Below, piece by piece: positions 25,420-34,695 of a DNA stretch of 64,000 nt (positions within the stretch are counted from its first letter, which is position 1; every line of letters starts with the position of its first letter). A program made the position numbers and the translations under genes. Below the pieces are notes generated by a model. That model was given only the letters and a program-made list of their open reading frames with translations, ran no database searches and had not been told where the DNA came from. The DNA comes from Lachnospira pectinoschiza (lineage in GTDB: Bacteria; Bacillota; Clostridia; Lachnospirales; Lachnospiraceae). The stretch is from contig NZ_JAJCRR010000002.1 in the NCBI RefSeq assembly GCF_020564355.1, positions 186,001 through 250,000 on the forward strand. Direction: 5' to 3'.

Positions 25420-27648
25420 ATGAAGTATAACATGACAAAAAAAGTCTGCTACTCCATCATCATTGCAGCCATGGCAATCGGATTTACACTCATTGCTATC
25501 TTTGGTATTGATGAAAATGGTTCAGGTAGTGCAAAAGACATCAATCTGGGTTTGGACTTAGCAGGCGGCGTAAGTATTACTTACGAAATTCAGGAAGACA
25601 ATCCTACATCACAGGATGTCGATGATACGATTTACAAGCTGCAAAAGCGTGTAGAGGGTAAGAGTACAGAATCACAGGTATATAAAGCCGGTGATAACCG
25701 TATTACAGTTGAAATTCCGGGTGTTACGGATGCCAACGAAATTTTACAGGAACTCGGTACACCGGGTTCATTGGAATTCCTTGATTCAGACGGCTATGCA
25801 GCATGGGCAAACGGCGAAGAATACACACCGCTGCTTACCGGTTCTGATGTGAAGGGCGCCCAGGCATACACAGATACCTCATCAAACTCATCAAGTTCAT
25901 TTGGTGTACAGCTTACATTTACAGATGAGGGTTCTACAAAATTTGCCGAAGCCACTAAGGCAAACTTAAATAAAATTATTTATATTGTATATGATGGTGA
26001 AGTAAAGAGTGCACCGACTGTACAGTCAGAAATCACAGGCGGAACAGCTTCCATTACCAATATGGAATCTTATGAATCAGCCGACACACTGGCAACTTTC
26101 GTAAGAATCGGTTCAATTCCGCTGACCTTACAGGAAGTAAGTTCTAACATCGTAGGTGCACAGTTAGGACATGATGCGATTACGACCAGCCTTTATGCAG
26201 CAATTCTCGGTCTGGTTTTATTATGTGTATTTATGATTGCAGTTTACCGTATTCCGGGTGTTGTCGCAACGATTGCATTATGGATTTACACAGCAGGTGT
26301 ATTAATTTTAGTAAGCGTATACGATCTGACACTGACACTGCCGGGTATCGCAGGTATTATCCTCGGTATCGGTATGGCAGTTGATGCAAATGTCATTATT
26401 TATACACGAATCCGTGAAGAAATTGCAGCGGGCAGAGCCGTTGAAAGTGCCATTACAACCGGTTACAGCAAAGCGCTGTCAGCGATTGTCGACGGTAATG
26501 TGACAACACTGATTTCCGCAGCTGTTCTTTATATTTTCGGTTCAGGTCCGATTAAGGGCTTTGCAACGACACTGGCAGTCGGCATTGTAGCTTCAATGTT
26601 TACGGCACTTGTAATTACAAGAGTGATTATGAAGCTGCTTTATAACTTCGGATTTACCGATCCAAAGTGGTATGGCAAGACCGTACATAAAAAGACCTTT
26701 AACGTACTCGGTATCAGAAAATGGTGCTTTATCGGTTCAATTGTTGTCATCGTGGCAGGATTTATCGGTATGGGTGCATTTTCCGCAGCCGGTAAGAAGA
26801 CTTTAAATTACAGCCTTGAATTTGTCGGCGGTACAACAACAACCTTTACATTTGATAAGGAATACACACAGGCAGAAATCGAAAATGACATGATTCCGAT
26901 TATCAAAACAGCTGCAAATGTAACGGAAGTACAGCAGCAGAAGGTACAGAACAGTACAAAGGTATCCTTTAAGACAAAGGATTTAACATTAGACCAGCGT
27001 GAAGCAATGGAAAATGCAGTAACTGCAAAGTATCCGGTTCAGGATGGTACAATTGTAGAATCTGATACAATCAGTTCATCTGTCAGTGCAACGACGAAGC
27101 GTGATGCGTTTGTATCCGTCATTATTGCAACCATTTGTATGCTGATTTACATCTGGTTCCGTTTCCGTGATATCCGCTTTGCGGCAGCCGCTGTTATTGC
27201 GCTGATTCACGATGTATTGATTGTGTTGACTTTTTATGCACTGGCAAGAGTATCTGTCGGAACAACGTTTATTGCATGTATGTTGACAATCGTCGGATAT
27301 TCTATCAACGGTACAATCATTATCTTTGACAGAATCCGTGAGAAGTTAAAGAGTGCCAATGCAAAGACCGATATTACAGAACTTGTAAATTCTTCAATTA
27401 CATATACATTTACAAGAAATGTCAATACGACACTGACAACACTCATTATGCTGGTATGCCTGTTAATCTTCGGCGTTGCATCTGTAAAAGAGTTTGCAGC
27501 ACCATTGATTGTGGGTATTCTGGCAGGTGCTTATTCGTCAATCTGTATCACAAGTGCATTGTGGTATATCATGGGCGGAAAGAAGCGCGGTATTGTGAAT
27601 GAACAGCCTGTAAAAGCAAAGACTTACGAAGACGGCGCGCAGGTTTAA
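25420..27648 (+). CDS. secDF: fused protein translocase subunit SecDF
   Basis: A 742-residue fusion of SecD and SecF, which use the proton gradient to help draw exported proteins through SecYEG. The SecD half shows GLDLAGGVSITYEI, a periplasmic-side P1 domain (about residues 45-225) and six helices with GIGMAVDANVIIYTRIREE; the SecF half starts near residue 425 and repeats this plan with LEFVGGTTTTF and SINGTIIIFDRIREK. The ATG follows GAGAAGGAG. Its closeness to the SCIFF genes is commonly seen in Clostridia and may be functional or just conserved order. A strong terminator follows. Confidence 0.95.
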   Translation: MKYNMTKKVCYSIIIAAMAIGFTLIAIFGIDENGSGSAKDINLGLDLAGGVSITYEIQEDNPTSQDVDDTIYKLQKRVEGKSTESQVYKAGDNRITVEIPGVTDANEILQELGTPGSLEFLDSDGYAAWANGEEYTPLLTGSDVKGAQAYTDTSSNSSSSFGVQLTFTDEGSTKFAEATKANLNKIIYIVYDGEVKSAPTVQSEITGGTASITNMESYESADTLATFVRIGSIPLTLQEVSSNIVGAQLGHDAITTSLYAAILGLVLLCVFMIAVYRIPGVVATIALWIYTAGVLILVSVYDLTLTLPGIAGIILGIGMAVDANVIIYTRIREEIAAGRAVESAITTGYSKALSAIVDGNVTTLISAAVLYIFGSGPIKGFATTLAVGIVASMFTALVITRVIMKLLYNFGFTDPKWYGKTVHKKTFNVLGIRKWCFIGSIVVIVAGFIGMGAFSAAGKKTLNYSLEFVGGTTTTFTFDKEYTQAEIENDMIPIIKTAANVTEVQQQKVQNSTKVSFKTKDLTLDQREAMENAVTAKYPVQDGTIVESDTISSSVSATTKRDAFVSVIIATICMLIYIWFRFRDIRFAAAAVIALIHDVLIVLTFYALARVSVGTTFIACMLTIVGYSINGTIIIFDRIREKLKSANAKTDITELVNSSITYTFTRNVNTTLTTLIMLVCLLIFGVASVKEFAAPLIVGILAGAYSSICITSALWYIMGGKKRGIVNEQPVKAKTYEDGAQV

Positions 27649-27685
27649 GACACACTGAGCAGTAAAAGTAAATTTGAGAAATCTG

Positions 27686-27722
27686 ACAGGGGATTCTAAA
27701 TAAAGAGTCCCCTGTTTTTTTT
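27686..27722 (+). terminator. terminator after secDF
   Basis: A 12-bp stem with one G-U pair, ACAGGGGATTCT/AGAGTCCCCTGT, six-base loop, then eight T residues. Confidence 0.9.
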
Positions 27723-27736
27723 AGAATGGAGAGTAA

Positions 27737-29455
27737 ATGAAAAGTAAGTGGCTGGTATATGCCAAAAAAGCGGATTTTAAGGCGATAGAGCAAAAATACG
27801 GAATTGACCAGGTGATTGCGCGGATTATGCGCAACCGTGACGTCTGCACCGATGAGGAAATGCAGATGTATTTAAACGGCAGTATCGATGGACTGCACGC
27901 ACCGGAATTGTTAAAGGATGCACAAAAAGCGGTAGATATTTTAACGGAAAAAATCGCACAGCATAAAAAAATCCGGATTATCGGGGATTACGATATTGAC
28001 GGGATTTGTTCGATTACAATTCTTTATAAAGCATTAAAAAAGGCTGGCGCAGACGTGGATTACGTTGTGCCGCACCGGATTACGGACGGATACGGGATTA
28101 ATGAACATTTAATTGACAATGCGGCTGCAGAGGGGAAAGATACGATTCTGACCTGTGATAACGGTATTGCGGCAATTCCACAGATTCAGTATGCAAAGGA
28201 ACACGGGCTTACGGTGATTGTAACCGACCACCACGATATCCCGTTTATCGAGGAAAACGGCGAAAAGAAACTGCTGACGTCCTGCGCCGATGCAATAGTA
28301 GACCCGAAACAGCCGGACTGTGAATATCCGTTTGATAAAATCTGCGGCGCGGTTGTGGCATACAAGGTCATGCAGATTTTATATGAAAAACTGGGACTGG
28401 ACAAGACGGATTTTAAAGAATATACGGAACTTGCGGCAATCGCAACGGTCGGCGATGTCGTGGATTTAAAAGATGAAAACCGTGTCATCGTAAGACAGGG
28501 ACTGGCATGGATTGCAACGACAAAAAATACCGGACTGCGGGCGCTGATTGGAGCCTGCGAGCTGGATGCGGCTCATTTATCGGCATATCATATCGGATTT
28601 ATTATTGGACCGTGTTTAAATGCCAGCGGACGGCTTGACACGGCACAGCGCGCAATTGAACTATTGTTATGCACCGAACCCGGTAAGGCGCATGAAATGG
28701 CACAGGAATTGCGGGAATTAAATGAAGAACGCAAAAATATGACGGATACGGAAGCGAAAAAAGCAATTGAAATGGTCGAAGGAACGGATTTGTATGAAGA
28801 TAACGTGTTGGTGGTGTATCTGCCGGAGTGCCATGAGAGCGTGGCGGGGATTATCGCAGGCCGTTTAAGAGAGCATTTCTACAAGCCGTCGATTGTCATT
28901 ACCGATGCGGCGGACGGCGCAAAGGGTTCGGGGCGCTCGATTGAAGGCTATAATATGTTTGAAGAAATCACAAAATGCAAGGAACTGCTTACAAAATTTG
29001 GCGGACATCCGATGGCGGCGGGCTTATCCCTGCCGACGGAAAATATTGATTTGTTCCGTGCGAAACTCAACCGCCAGCAGACGTTGACAGAAAAAGAACT
29101 GACACCGGTGACCTGGATTGATGTTCCGATGCCGGTTTCGTATGCAAGTAAAAAGCTGGTGGAACAGCTCCGCGTACTAGAGCCGTTTGGAAAGGGCAAC
29201 GAAAAGCCTGTTTTTGCCGACAGAAAGCTTACGGTGCGTTCCGCCAATATGATTGGAAAAAACAAAAATGTATTAAAAATGCAATTGGAAGATACGCAGG
29301 GACACGTTGTTGATGCAATTCAGTTTAAGGTTGAAGAAGAAGATATGCCGCTTCGCGGAAAAGAAATCTCCATTGTGTATTACCCGGATATTAATGAATT
29401 CAGGGGAAATCAGACATTACAGTTTATCGTTCAGGAATGGTGCTATACAACTTGA
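27737..29455 (+). CDS. recJ: single-stranded-DNA-specific exonuclease RecJ
   Basis: A 572-residue DHH-family 5'-3' exonuclease for recombination and repair. Motif I is IIGDYDIDG (Asp residues at 84-88), motif III VTDHHD at 163-167, and further metal ligands appear in VGDVVDLKDENR. The DHHA1 domain contains GSGRSIEGYNMFEEI and KFGGHPMAAG, followed by an OB-fold region near residues 450-560. GGAGAG precedes the ATG. The length is typical for Clostridia. The next gene starts 56 bases after its stop with its own ribosome binding site. Confidence 0.93.
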   Translation: MKSKWLVYAKKADFKAIEQKYGIDQVIARIMRNRDVCTDEEMQMYLNGSIDGLHAPELLKDAQKAVDILTEKIAQHKKIRIIGDYDIDGICSITILYKALKKAGADVDYVVPHRITDGYGINEHLIDNAAAEGKDTILTCDNGIAAIPQIQYAKEHGLTVIVTDHHDIPFIEENGEKKLLTSCADAIVDPKQPDCEYPFDKICGAVVAYKVMQILYEKLGLDKTDFKEYTELAAIATVGDVVDLKDENRVIVRQGLAWIATTKNTGLRALIGACELDAAHLSAYHIGFIIGPCLNASGRLDTAQRAIELLLCTEPGKAHEMAQELRELNEERKNMTDTEAKKAIEMVEGTDLYEDNVLVVYLPECHESVAGIIAGRLREHFYKPSIVITDAADGAKGSGRSIEGYNMFEEITKCKELLTKFGGHPMAAGLSLPTENIDLFRAKLNRQQTLTEKELTPVTWIDVPMPVSYASKKLVEQLRVLEPFGKGNEKPVFADRKLTVRSANMIGKNKNVLKMQLEDTQGHVVDAIQFKVEEEDMPLRGKEISIVYYPDINEFRGNQTLQFIVQEWCYTT

Positions 29456-29511
29456 TATTGCATAAAAAGTATGCTAAGGTAGGGATGAAAACAAGCAAAG
29501 GAGAGCAGAAA

Positions 29512-30552
29512 ATGAGAAAAGGCGTAAAAGTAACCGCACTGCTTCTTGGTGCAGTCCTGCTTTTGGGACTGGCGGCATGCGGTAAAAAAAATGTGCAGAA
29601 TCCGCAGACAACAGCGGCAGGCAGTGAAAATACAGCGGAAACCACAGCAGTTTTGAAACAGCAGATTAAAGTAGCGGCATTAAAAGGTCCGACGGCAATC
29701 GGCATGGTACAGCTGATGGAAAATGCCAAAGAGCAGACTGCTAAAAATGATTATGAATTCCAGATTGCGGCGACGGCAGATGAATTCAGCGCAGACCTGA
29801 TTAAAGGCAATGTAGCGCTGGCGGCGCTTCCGTGTAATGCAGCAGCAACCCTGTATAATAAGAGCAACGGTAAAATCAGGATATTAGGAATTAATACGCT
29901 GGGTGTTTTATCAATTTTAGATACAGGCGATTCGGTGCAGACAGTTGCAGATTTGAAGGGAAAGACCGTTTATACAACGGGAAAGGGAACGACACCGGAG
30001 TATACCCTGCGTTATCTGTTAAGCAGTGCCGGATTAAATCCTGACAGTGATGTGACAATCGAATTTAAATCCGAAGCGGCAGAAGTAGCGGCAGTCATGG
30101 CAAATGCAGGCACGGAAGAAGTGATTGCAATGCTCCCACAGCCGTATGCAGCAACGGTTTTAATGCAGCAGCCGGATACAAGACTTGCACTCGATGTCAC
30201 CGAAGAATGGGAGAAGTTAAACGGTTCAGACAGCACCGTTGTTACAGGCGTTCTTGTGGTGAATACCGAATTTTATAAAAACAACCGTCAGGCAGTCGAT
30301 GATTTCTTAAAAGAATATAAATCATCAGTTCAGTATGTAAACAGCAATGTGGACGGTGCGGCACAGCTCGTTGAAGATTTTGATATTTTCAAAGCGGCAG
30401 TGGCTAAAAAGGCAATTCCGAAGTGTAATATTACATTGATTACAGGACAGGAAATGCAGGATAAAGTTGAAAAGTATTTAAAGGTACTTTGCGATGCCAA
30501 CCCGAATGCCGTAGGCGGTCAGATGCCGGATGACGGTTTTTATGTAAAATAG
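29512..30552 (+). CDS. ABC transporter substrate-binding lipoprotein (nitrate/sulfonate/taurine-type family)
   Basis: A 346-residue exported lipoprotein: positively charged start MRKGVKVTALLLGAVLL, lipobox LAAC with Cys24, then a Thr/Ala-rich linker. The mature part (KVAALKGPTAIGMVQLM, TADEFSADLIKGNVALAALP, DLKGKTVYTTGKGTTPEY) fits the NMT1/SsuA-like periplasmic-binding fold. The ATG at 29512 follows AAAGGAGAGC; the longer frame from 29437 would bury the signal peptide. No permease lies next to it; a permease-ATPase pair of the same transporter class is at 49.5-50.9 kb and is the obvious candidate partner. The ligand is unknown. Confidence 0.85.
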   Translation: MRKGVKVTALLLGAVLLLGLAACGKKNVQNPQTTAAGSENTAETTAVLKQQIKVAALKGPTAIGMVQLMENAKEQTAKNDYEFQIAATADEFSADLIKGNVALAALPCNAAATLYNKSNGKIRILGINTLGVLSILDTGDSVQTVADLKGKTVYTTGKGTTPEYTLRYLLSSAGLNPDSDVTIEFKSEAAEVAAVMANAGTEEVIAMLPQPYAATVLMQQPDTRLALDVTEEWEKLNGSDSTVVTGVLVVNTEFYKNNRQAVDDFLKEYKSSVQYVNSNVDGAAQLVEDFDIFKAAVAKKAIPKCNITLITGQEMQDKVEKYLKVLCDANPNAVGGQMPDDGFYVK

Positions 30553-30621
30553 ATAGATTTGTAAAAACAGTATTTATAGAGGTATTTGCAGGTATATTTT
30601 CAGATAAAAAACACGATAAAT

Positions 30622-30695
30622 AAAAACAGCCGTTTTTTCGGTGACATACCCGGTCAGAAATCCTGCCGGATAAAGCACTGTAAACGGCTGTTTTT
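30622..30695 (+). terminator. bidirectional terminator between convergent genes
   Basis: AAAAACAGCCGTTT (30622-30635) and AAACGGCTGTTTTT (30682-30695) pair perfectly over 14 bp and enclose a smaller CCGG hairpin. It serves the lipoprotein gene from the left and the ClC gene from the right. Confidence 0.8.
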
Positions 30696-30715
30696 GCATA
30701 TATGAAACATGCATT

Positions 30716-31990
30716 TTAATGTGTATTGCGGTTGATAAATTCCGTACGGTATTTGGAATACATAATTTTCTGGCTGTTGTACAGACTGTAATAGCCGGAT
30801 AAAAGATAGCTTACGGCAATACAGAGCGCACAGTATTTCATGCCCGCCATATCAAACATTTCAATCGCAAGAATCAGTGATGTAATCGGACAGTTTGTGA
30901 CACCGCAGAACACACTGACCATGCCGCAGGCGGCACAAAGCCCCGCAGGCAGACCGAAAAATCCCGATAAAAAGCTGCCGAGTGTCGCACCGATAAAAAG
31001 TGTCGGTACGATTTCACCGCCCTTAAAGCCACCGCCGAGCGTGACGGAGGTGAAAAGGATTTTCAGTAAGAATACATACCATGCACAGCGGGCTGTGAAG
31101 CTTGAGGCAATCACAGGCGCACCTGCGCCTAAAAAGTCCGTTGTCTGAAAGATGAAGCGCAGTGCAATCACCAAAAGTCCGGCAATAAAAATGCGGATAA
31201 ATGGATTTTCAAAATAAGTTGTATAAAGTCTGGAAGCTGTATGCAGTGCTACGCAGAACAGAATACTTACGCAGGCAAATAATACGGACATTAAAAGCAT
31301 TTTGCCGCCGGAAGCGATTGTAAAATCAGGCAGTTCACCGAGTGCAAAATGTGTTCCGGCAATGCCGAAATATTTTGCAATGCTCTGCGCCGTGAGTGCA
31401 GATACCACACATGGTACAAGTGCTGCGTAATACATCACGCCGACACTGATGACTTCCATCGAAAAGACGGCAGCGGCAATCGGTGTGCCAAACAGAGCGG
31501 AAAAACAGGCGCTCATGCCGCACATAATCATAATACGCGTGTCTTTGTCATCAAAGTGCAGGAGCTTGGCAAAAAAGTTGCCAAGCGAACCGCCGACCTG
31601 CAGTGCCGCACCTTCACGTCCCGCAGAACCGCCGCAGAGGTGTGTCAGCAGGGTGGAAAGAATAATTAACGGCGCAACGTGTACCGGAACTTCGTCATTG
31701 GACTGGATAGCCGTAATGACAAGGTTTGTTCCGGTATTGCGGGTTTCCCCGGCAAGCCGGTAGCATAAGACAATCAGCAGTCCGGCAACCGGCAGTCCGA
31801 ATAAAATCCATGGGTTTGTTTCGCGGAATACCGTGACCAGTCCCAATAGTTTATAAAAAAATGTACCGATAAGTCCGAGGACAACACCGCAGACAACCGA
31901 ACAGGCAAGCCATTTGATAAAAGTCGTCACCGCAAACATCAGGCGGTGCAGGACAACCTTTATTTCATCTGTGTTAAAGTTTGTTTTCAT
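30716..31990 (-). CDS. ClC family chloride channel / H+-Cl- exchanger
   Basis: A 424-residue membrane protein with the ClC signatures GSAGREGAALQVGGSLG (ion-binding GREGx loop near residue 120) and GGGFKGGEIVPTLFIGATLG (near residue 315), plus many hydrophobic helices with inverted-repeat topology. Such proteins move chloride or fluoride, with or without proton exchange. The start codon overlaps the stop of the CYTH gene (ATGA), so the two are translationally coupled. It has no CBS domains. Whether it is a channel or an exchanger cannot be settled by eye. Confidence 0.87.
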   Translation of the reverse strand: MKTNFNTDEIKVVLHRLMFAVTTFIKWLACSVVCGVVLGLIGTFFYKLLGLVTVFRETNPWILFGLPVAGLLIVLCYRLAGETRNTGTNLVITAIQSNDEVPVHVAPLIILSTLLTHLCGGSAGREGAALQVGGSLGNFFAKLLHFDDKDTRIMIMCGMSACFSALFGTPIAAAVFSMEVISVGVMYYAALVPCVVSALTAQSIAKYFGIAGTHFALGELPDFTIASGGKMLLMSVLFACVSILFCVALHTASRLYTTYFENPFIRIFIAGLLVIALRFIFQTTDFLGAGAPVIASSFTARCAWYVFLLKILFTSVTLGGGFKGGEIVPTLFIGATLGSFLSGFFGLPAGLCAACGMVSVFCGVTNCPITSLILAIEMFDMAGMKYCALCIAVSYLLSGYYSLYNSQKIMYSKYRTEFINRNTH

Positions 31991-32445
31991 GGTTTTGTCA
32001 CGGCCTTTTTACTCATATTGCTGTTGTGATAAGCCGCGTCCATGGTGACATCCTTCGTAAACCATGACGGCGGGATATAAGCATTGGCTTCCTCAATGGA
32101 TTCAAATTCAACTTCGGCGAGTGTCAGTCCCGAAAACACACCTTCAAATAAATCCAATTCAATCGTTTTCCCTGTTCCGTCCGGGATTTCATAGCGTTTT
32201 TTGGTGATAATATTGCCGTCTGCCTTGGCAAGCAGATGTTCATAGGACTCCGCTGTCAGCGGCAGGTTGTATTCTTCGCGTGCCATCATCCCACTGCCTT
32301 TGTAGGTTAGATAATAGGAATCGTTATCTTTTCTGACCCGTACAACAGGATGGGTTGAAAGGTAGCCCTGTTCAATGACACGGCAATGATAGTCCTTTAA
32401 ATTTGCCGGTACTTCCGATACCAGATATTTGCGTTCAATTTCCAT
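31987..32445 (-). CDS. CYTH domain protein (triphosphate tunnel metalloenzyme)
   Basis: A 152-residue protein beginning MEIERKYLV, which contains the ExExK motif that defines the CYTH fold; later acidic and basic residues (RVRKDNDSYYLTYK, ELDLFEG, LAEVEFES) fit the eight-stranded tunnel. Family members hydrolyse inorganic or thiamine triphosphate, or are adenylate cyclases. GGAG lies at the right distance from the ATG at 32445; an ATG four codons earlier (32457) is less well placed. It overlaps the ClC gene. A hairpin cluster separates it from the ABC-F gene upstream. The substrate is unknown; triphosphatase is more likely than cyclase for a protein this short. Confidence 0.85.
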   Translation of the reverse strand: MEIERKYLVSEVPANLKDYHCRVIEQGYLSTHPVVRVRKDNDSYYLTYKGSGMMAREEYNLPLTAESYEHLLAKADGNIITKKRYEIPDGTGKTIELDLFEGVFSGLTLAEVEFESIEEANAYIPPSWFTKDVTMDAAYHNSNMSKKAVTKP

Positions 32446-32462
32446 AATATTCTCCATTCCGC

Positions 32463-32592
32463 AGGCATTTTAATGCCGGAGGAATCGCGAACGGAATTAA
32501 TTAATTCCGTTCTGCGATAAAAAGCGGATTTGTGACGCCTGCGGCACAAATCGCTGTGTGAAAAATCTTAGATTTAAGGATTTTTCACACTA
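32463..32592 (-). repeat. intergenic hairpin cluster between ABC-F and CYTH genes
   Basis: Four adjacent inverted repeats: GGCATTTTAATGCC; the perfect 24-bp palindrome at 32489-32512 (GAACGGAATTAA and its complement); GATTTGTG...CACAAATC near 32527-32552; and GTGTGAAAAATC...GATTTTTCACAC at 32557-32590. None is followed by a T tract on either strand, so they are not ordinary terminators. The third stem, read on the minus strand, matches the last stem of the cluster upstream of thiD. Confidence 0.65.
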
Positions 32593-32602
32593 TTCCTCAT
32601 TC

Positions 32603-34537
32603 CTATTCCGACAGTTCTTCCCACTTTTCATACAGCGCATCGAGTTCCTCGGAAAGCTTCGTGCTTTCCTTGTGCAGTTCCAAAAGACGTGCCGTATCGG
32701 TACAGACCTCCGGAAGTGCGGATTCTTCCTCAATTGCTTTTAAGCGGTCTTCAATGACGGTAATCCGTTCTTCGGTTTTTTTCAGCTCATTTTTTTTCTT
32801 CTTTAACAGTGCCTGTTCTTCCTTAGACTGTTTCCAGTCCGCTTTTGCAGATTCCTTCTGGGCGTTTTTCTGTGCGGCAGAAACGGCGGAAGAAGAATCA
32901 GCCGGTTTGCCGGCAAGCGCGGCGGCTGTCAGGGCATCTTTCTTTTCAATATAATAATCGTAGTTGCCGATGTAATTGACGGTTGTCTGTCCGACCAGCT
33001 CAATAATACGTGTTGCCGTGGTATTGATAAAATAACGGTCGTGCGATACATATAAAACCGTACCGGTATACGAATTTAACGCATTTTCAAGAATTTCCTT
33101 TGAAACCATGTCTAAATGGTTGGTTGGTTCATCTAAGATTAAAAAGTTTGCGTTGGATAACATCAGTTTTGCCAGTGAAACACGTCCGCGTTCTCCACCG
33201 CTTAAATCACGGATATACTTAAACACATCGTCATTCGTAAACAAAAATGCCGCAAGGGTGTTGCGGATTTGTGTATTGTTTAAATCCGGGTAGGCATCCT
33301 GCAATTCGTCAAACAAGGTTTTGTCCGGGTCTAATACGTGGTGCTCCTGGTCGTAGTAGCCAATCGTTACTTTAGAGCCGAGCTTGATTTCACCGGAGTC
33401 GGCAGGCAGAATATCGTTGATAATTTTTAAAATCGTTGTTTTTCCCGTACCGTTATTGCCAATCAGGGCAACCCGTTCCCCGCGCTTAATGTCAAAGCTG
33501 ATGTCAGTAAAAAGTGTATTGTCGTCAAATGCTTTGCTTAAATGCGAAACGCTTAAAACATCATTGCCGCTGATAACGGACGGATTCAGCTCGATATTCA
33601 TTTTGTCGTTTATTTCTGCCGGTTTGTCGACAACTTCCAGCTTGTCCAGCATTTTTTCACGGCTTTCGGCACGTTTAATGGACTTTTCACGGTTAAACTG
33701 CTTTAATTTTGTGATAACCTCCTGCTGATGCTTGATTTCCCGCTGCTGGTTTAAATATTCCTTTAATTGCATATTGCGCAGAATCTTTTTCTTGTCGGCA
33801 TAAGCGGTATAATTGCCGGAAAATACCGTCACATGTGTATTTTCAATTTCAATAATTTTTGTGACAATTCTGTCAAGGAAGTAACGGTCATGCGCAACGA
33901 TGATGACACTGCCGTTATATCCAAGCAGATAATTTTCAAGCCAGCGGATAGACTCCATATCTAAGTGGTTAGTCGGCTCGTCCAGTAAAATAATATCCGG
34001 CTTGGAAAGCAGAAGCTTACCAAGCGCAACGCGCGTCTTCTGACCGCCGGAGAGGGTATTGACAGGCAGGGAGAAATCATCTTCTGTAAATCCGAGACCC
34101 TTTAACACACCGACAATCTCACTTTGGTACGCATAGCCGTTTTCCAGTTCAAACTGGTGGTTCATTTTGGTGTACTGGTCTAACAGTGTATCTAACTGTT
34201 CACCTGTGGCATTTTTCATCTGCTGTTCGGTTTCGCGGATTTTTTCTTCCAGTGCGATAATGTCTTTTTTTACGGAAAGCAGTTCGTCATAAATTGTACC
34301 GTCAGAAGAAAGATTCTGATGCTGTGCAAGATACCCTAAAGTCTTATCTTTAGAAATCGTGACCGTTCCGTCATCTGCGGGAAGCCTGCCCATAATGATT
34401 TTTAAAAGAGTGGATTTACCGGCGCCGTTTGGTCCGACAATCGCCGCTTTTTCCCGTTCTTCTATATGAAAAGAGCAGTCGGAAAGAATCGCATCCGTTC
34501 CGAAAGTCTTTGTGATGTTGTTGCATGATAAAATCAT
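32603..34537 (-). CDS. ABC-F family ATP-binding protein
   Basis: A 644-residue soluble protein with two ABC cassettes and no membrane segment. Cassette 1 has GPNGAGKST, LSGGQKTR and LLDEPTNHLD; cassette 2 has GNNGTGKTT, LSGGERGR and LILDEPTNHLD. Between them is the ABC-F linker, rich in Lys/Arg and Gln (about residues 240-310), and the C-terminus is a charged coiled coil (about 570-644). The family acts on the ribosome, as translation factors (EttA/Uup/YdiF-like) or antibiotic protectors. The C-terminal extension resembles the housekeeping YdiF/Uup types more than resistance proteins. GAAAGGAA precedes the start. Confidence 0.92.
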   Translation of the reverse strand: MILSCNNITKTFGTDAILSDCSFHIEEREKAAIVGPNGAGKSTLLKIIMGRLPADDGTVTISKDKTLGYLAQHQNLSSDGTIYDELLSVKKDIIALEEKIRETEQQMKNATGEQLDTLLDQYTKMNHQFELENGYAYQSEIVGVLKGLGFTEDDFSLPVNTLSGGQKTRVALGKLLLSKPDIILLDEPTNHLDMESIRWLENYLLGYNGSVIIVAHDRYFLDRIVTKIIEIENTHVTVFSGNYTAYADKKKILRNMQLKEYLNQQREIKHQQEVITKLKQFNREKSIKRAESREKMLDKLEVVDKPAEINDKMNIELNPSVISGNDVLSVSHLSKAFDDNTLFTDISFDIKRGERVALIGNNGTGKTTILKIINDILPADSGEIKLGSKVTIGYYDQEHHVLDPDKTLFDELQDAYPDLNNTQIRNTLAAFLFTNDDVFKYIRDLSGGERGRVSLAKLMLSNANFLILDEPTNHLDMVSKEILENALNSYTGTVLYVSHDRYFINTTATRIIELVGQTTVNYIGNYDYYIEKKDALTAAALAGKPADSSSAVSAAQKNAQKESAKADWKQSKEEQALLKKKKNELKKTEERITVIEDRLKAIEEESALPEVCTDTARLLELHKESTKLSEELDALYEKWEELSE

Positions 34538-34579
34538 AATGCAAAGATTCCTTTCGTATCGTAAAGTCTTTTATCATTT

Positions 34580-34608
34580 ATTATACATGAAAAGACAGGG
34601 GTTGTCAT
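34580..34608 (-). promoter_or_regulatory. predicted promoter of the ABC-F gene
   Basis: On the minus strand ATGACA (34603-34608) and a consensus TATAAT (34580-34585) are 17 bases apart. It is divergent from the helicase promoter. Confidence 0.6.
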
Positions 34609-34619
34609 GTAAAAATATT

Positions 34620-34649
34620 TTGACTTTGCACGCGTTCTTAGTATATACT
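34620..34649 (+). promoter_or_regulatory. predicted promoter of the DEAD-box helicase operon
   Basis: TTGACT at 34620-34625 and TATACT at 34644-34649, spacer 18, 46 bases before the helicase ATG. Confidence 0.5.
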
Positions 34650-34695
34650 TATAAAGTTGCACATTCATTAAGTAGAAACAGATAGAGGATTATAG

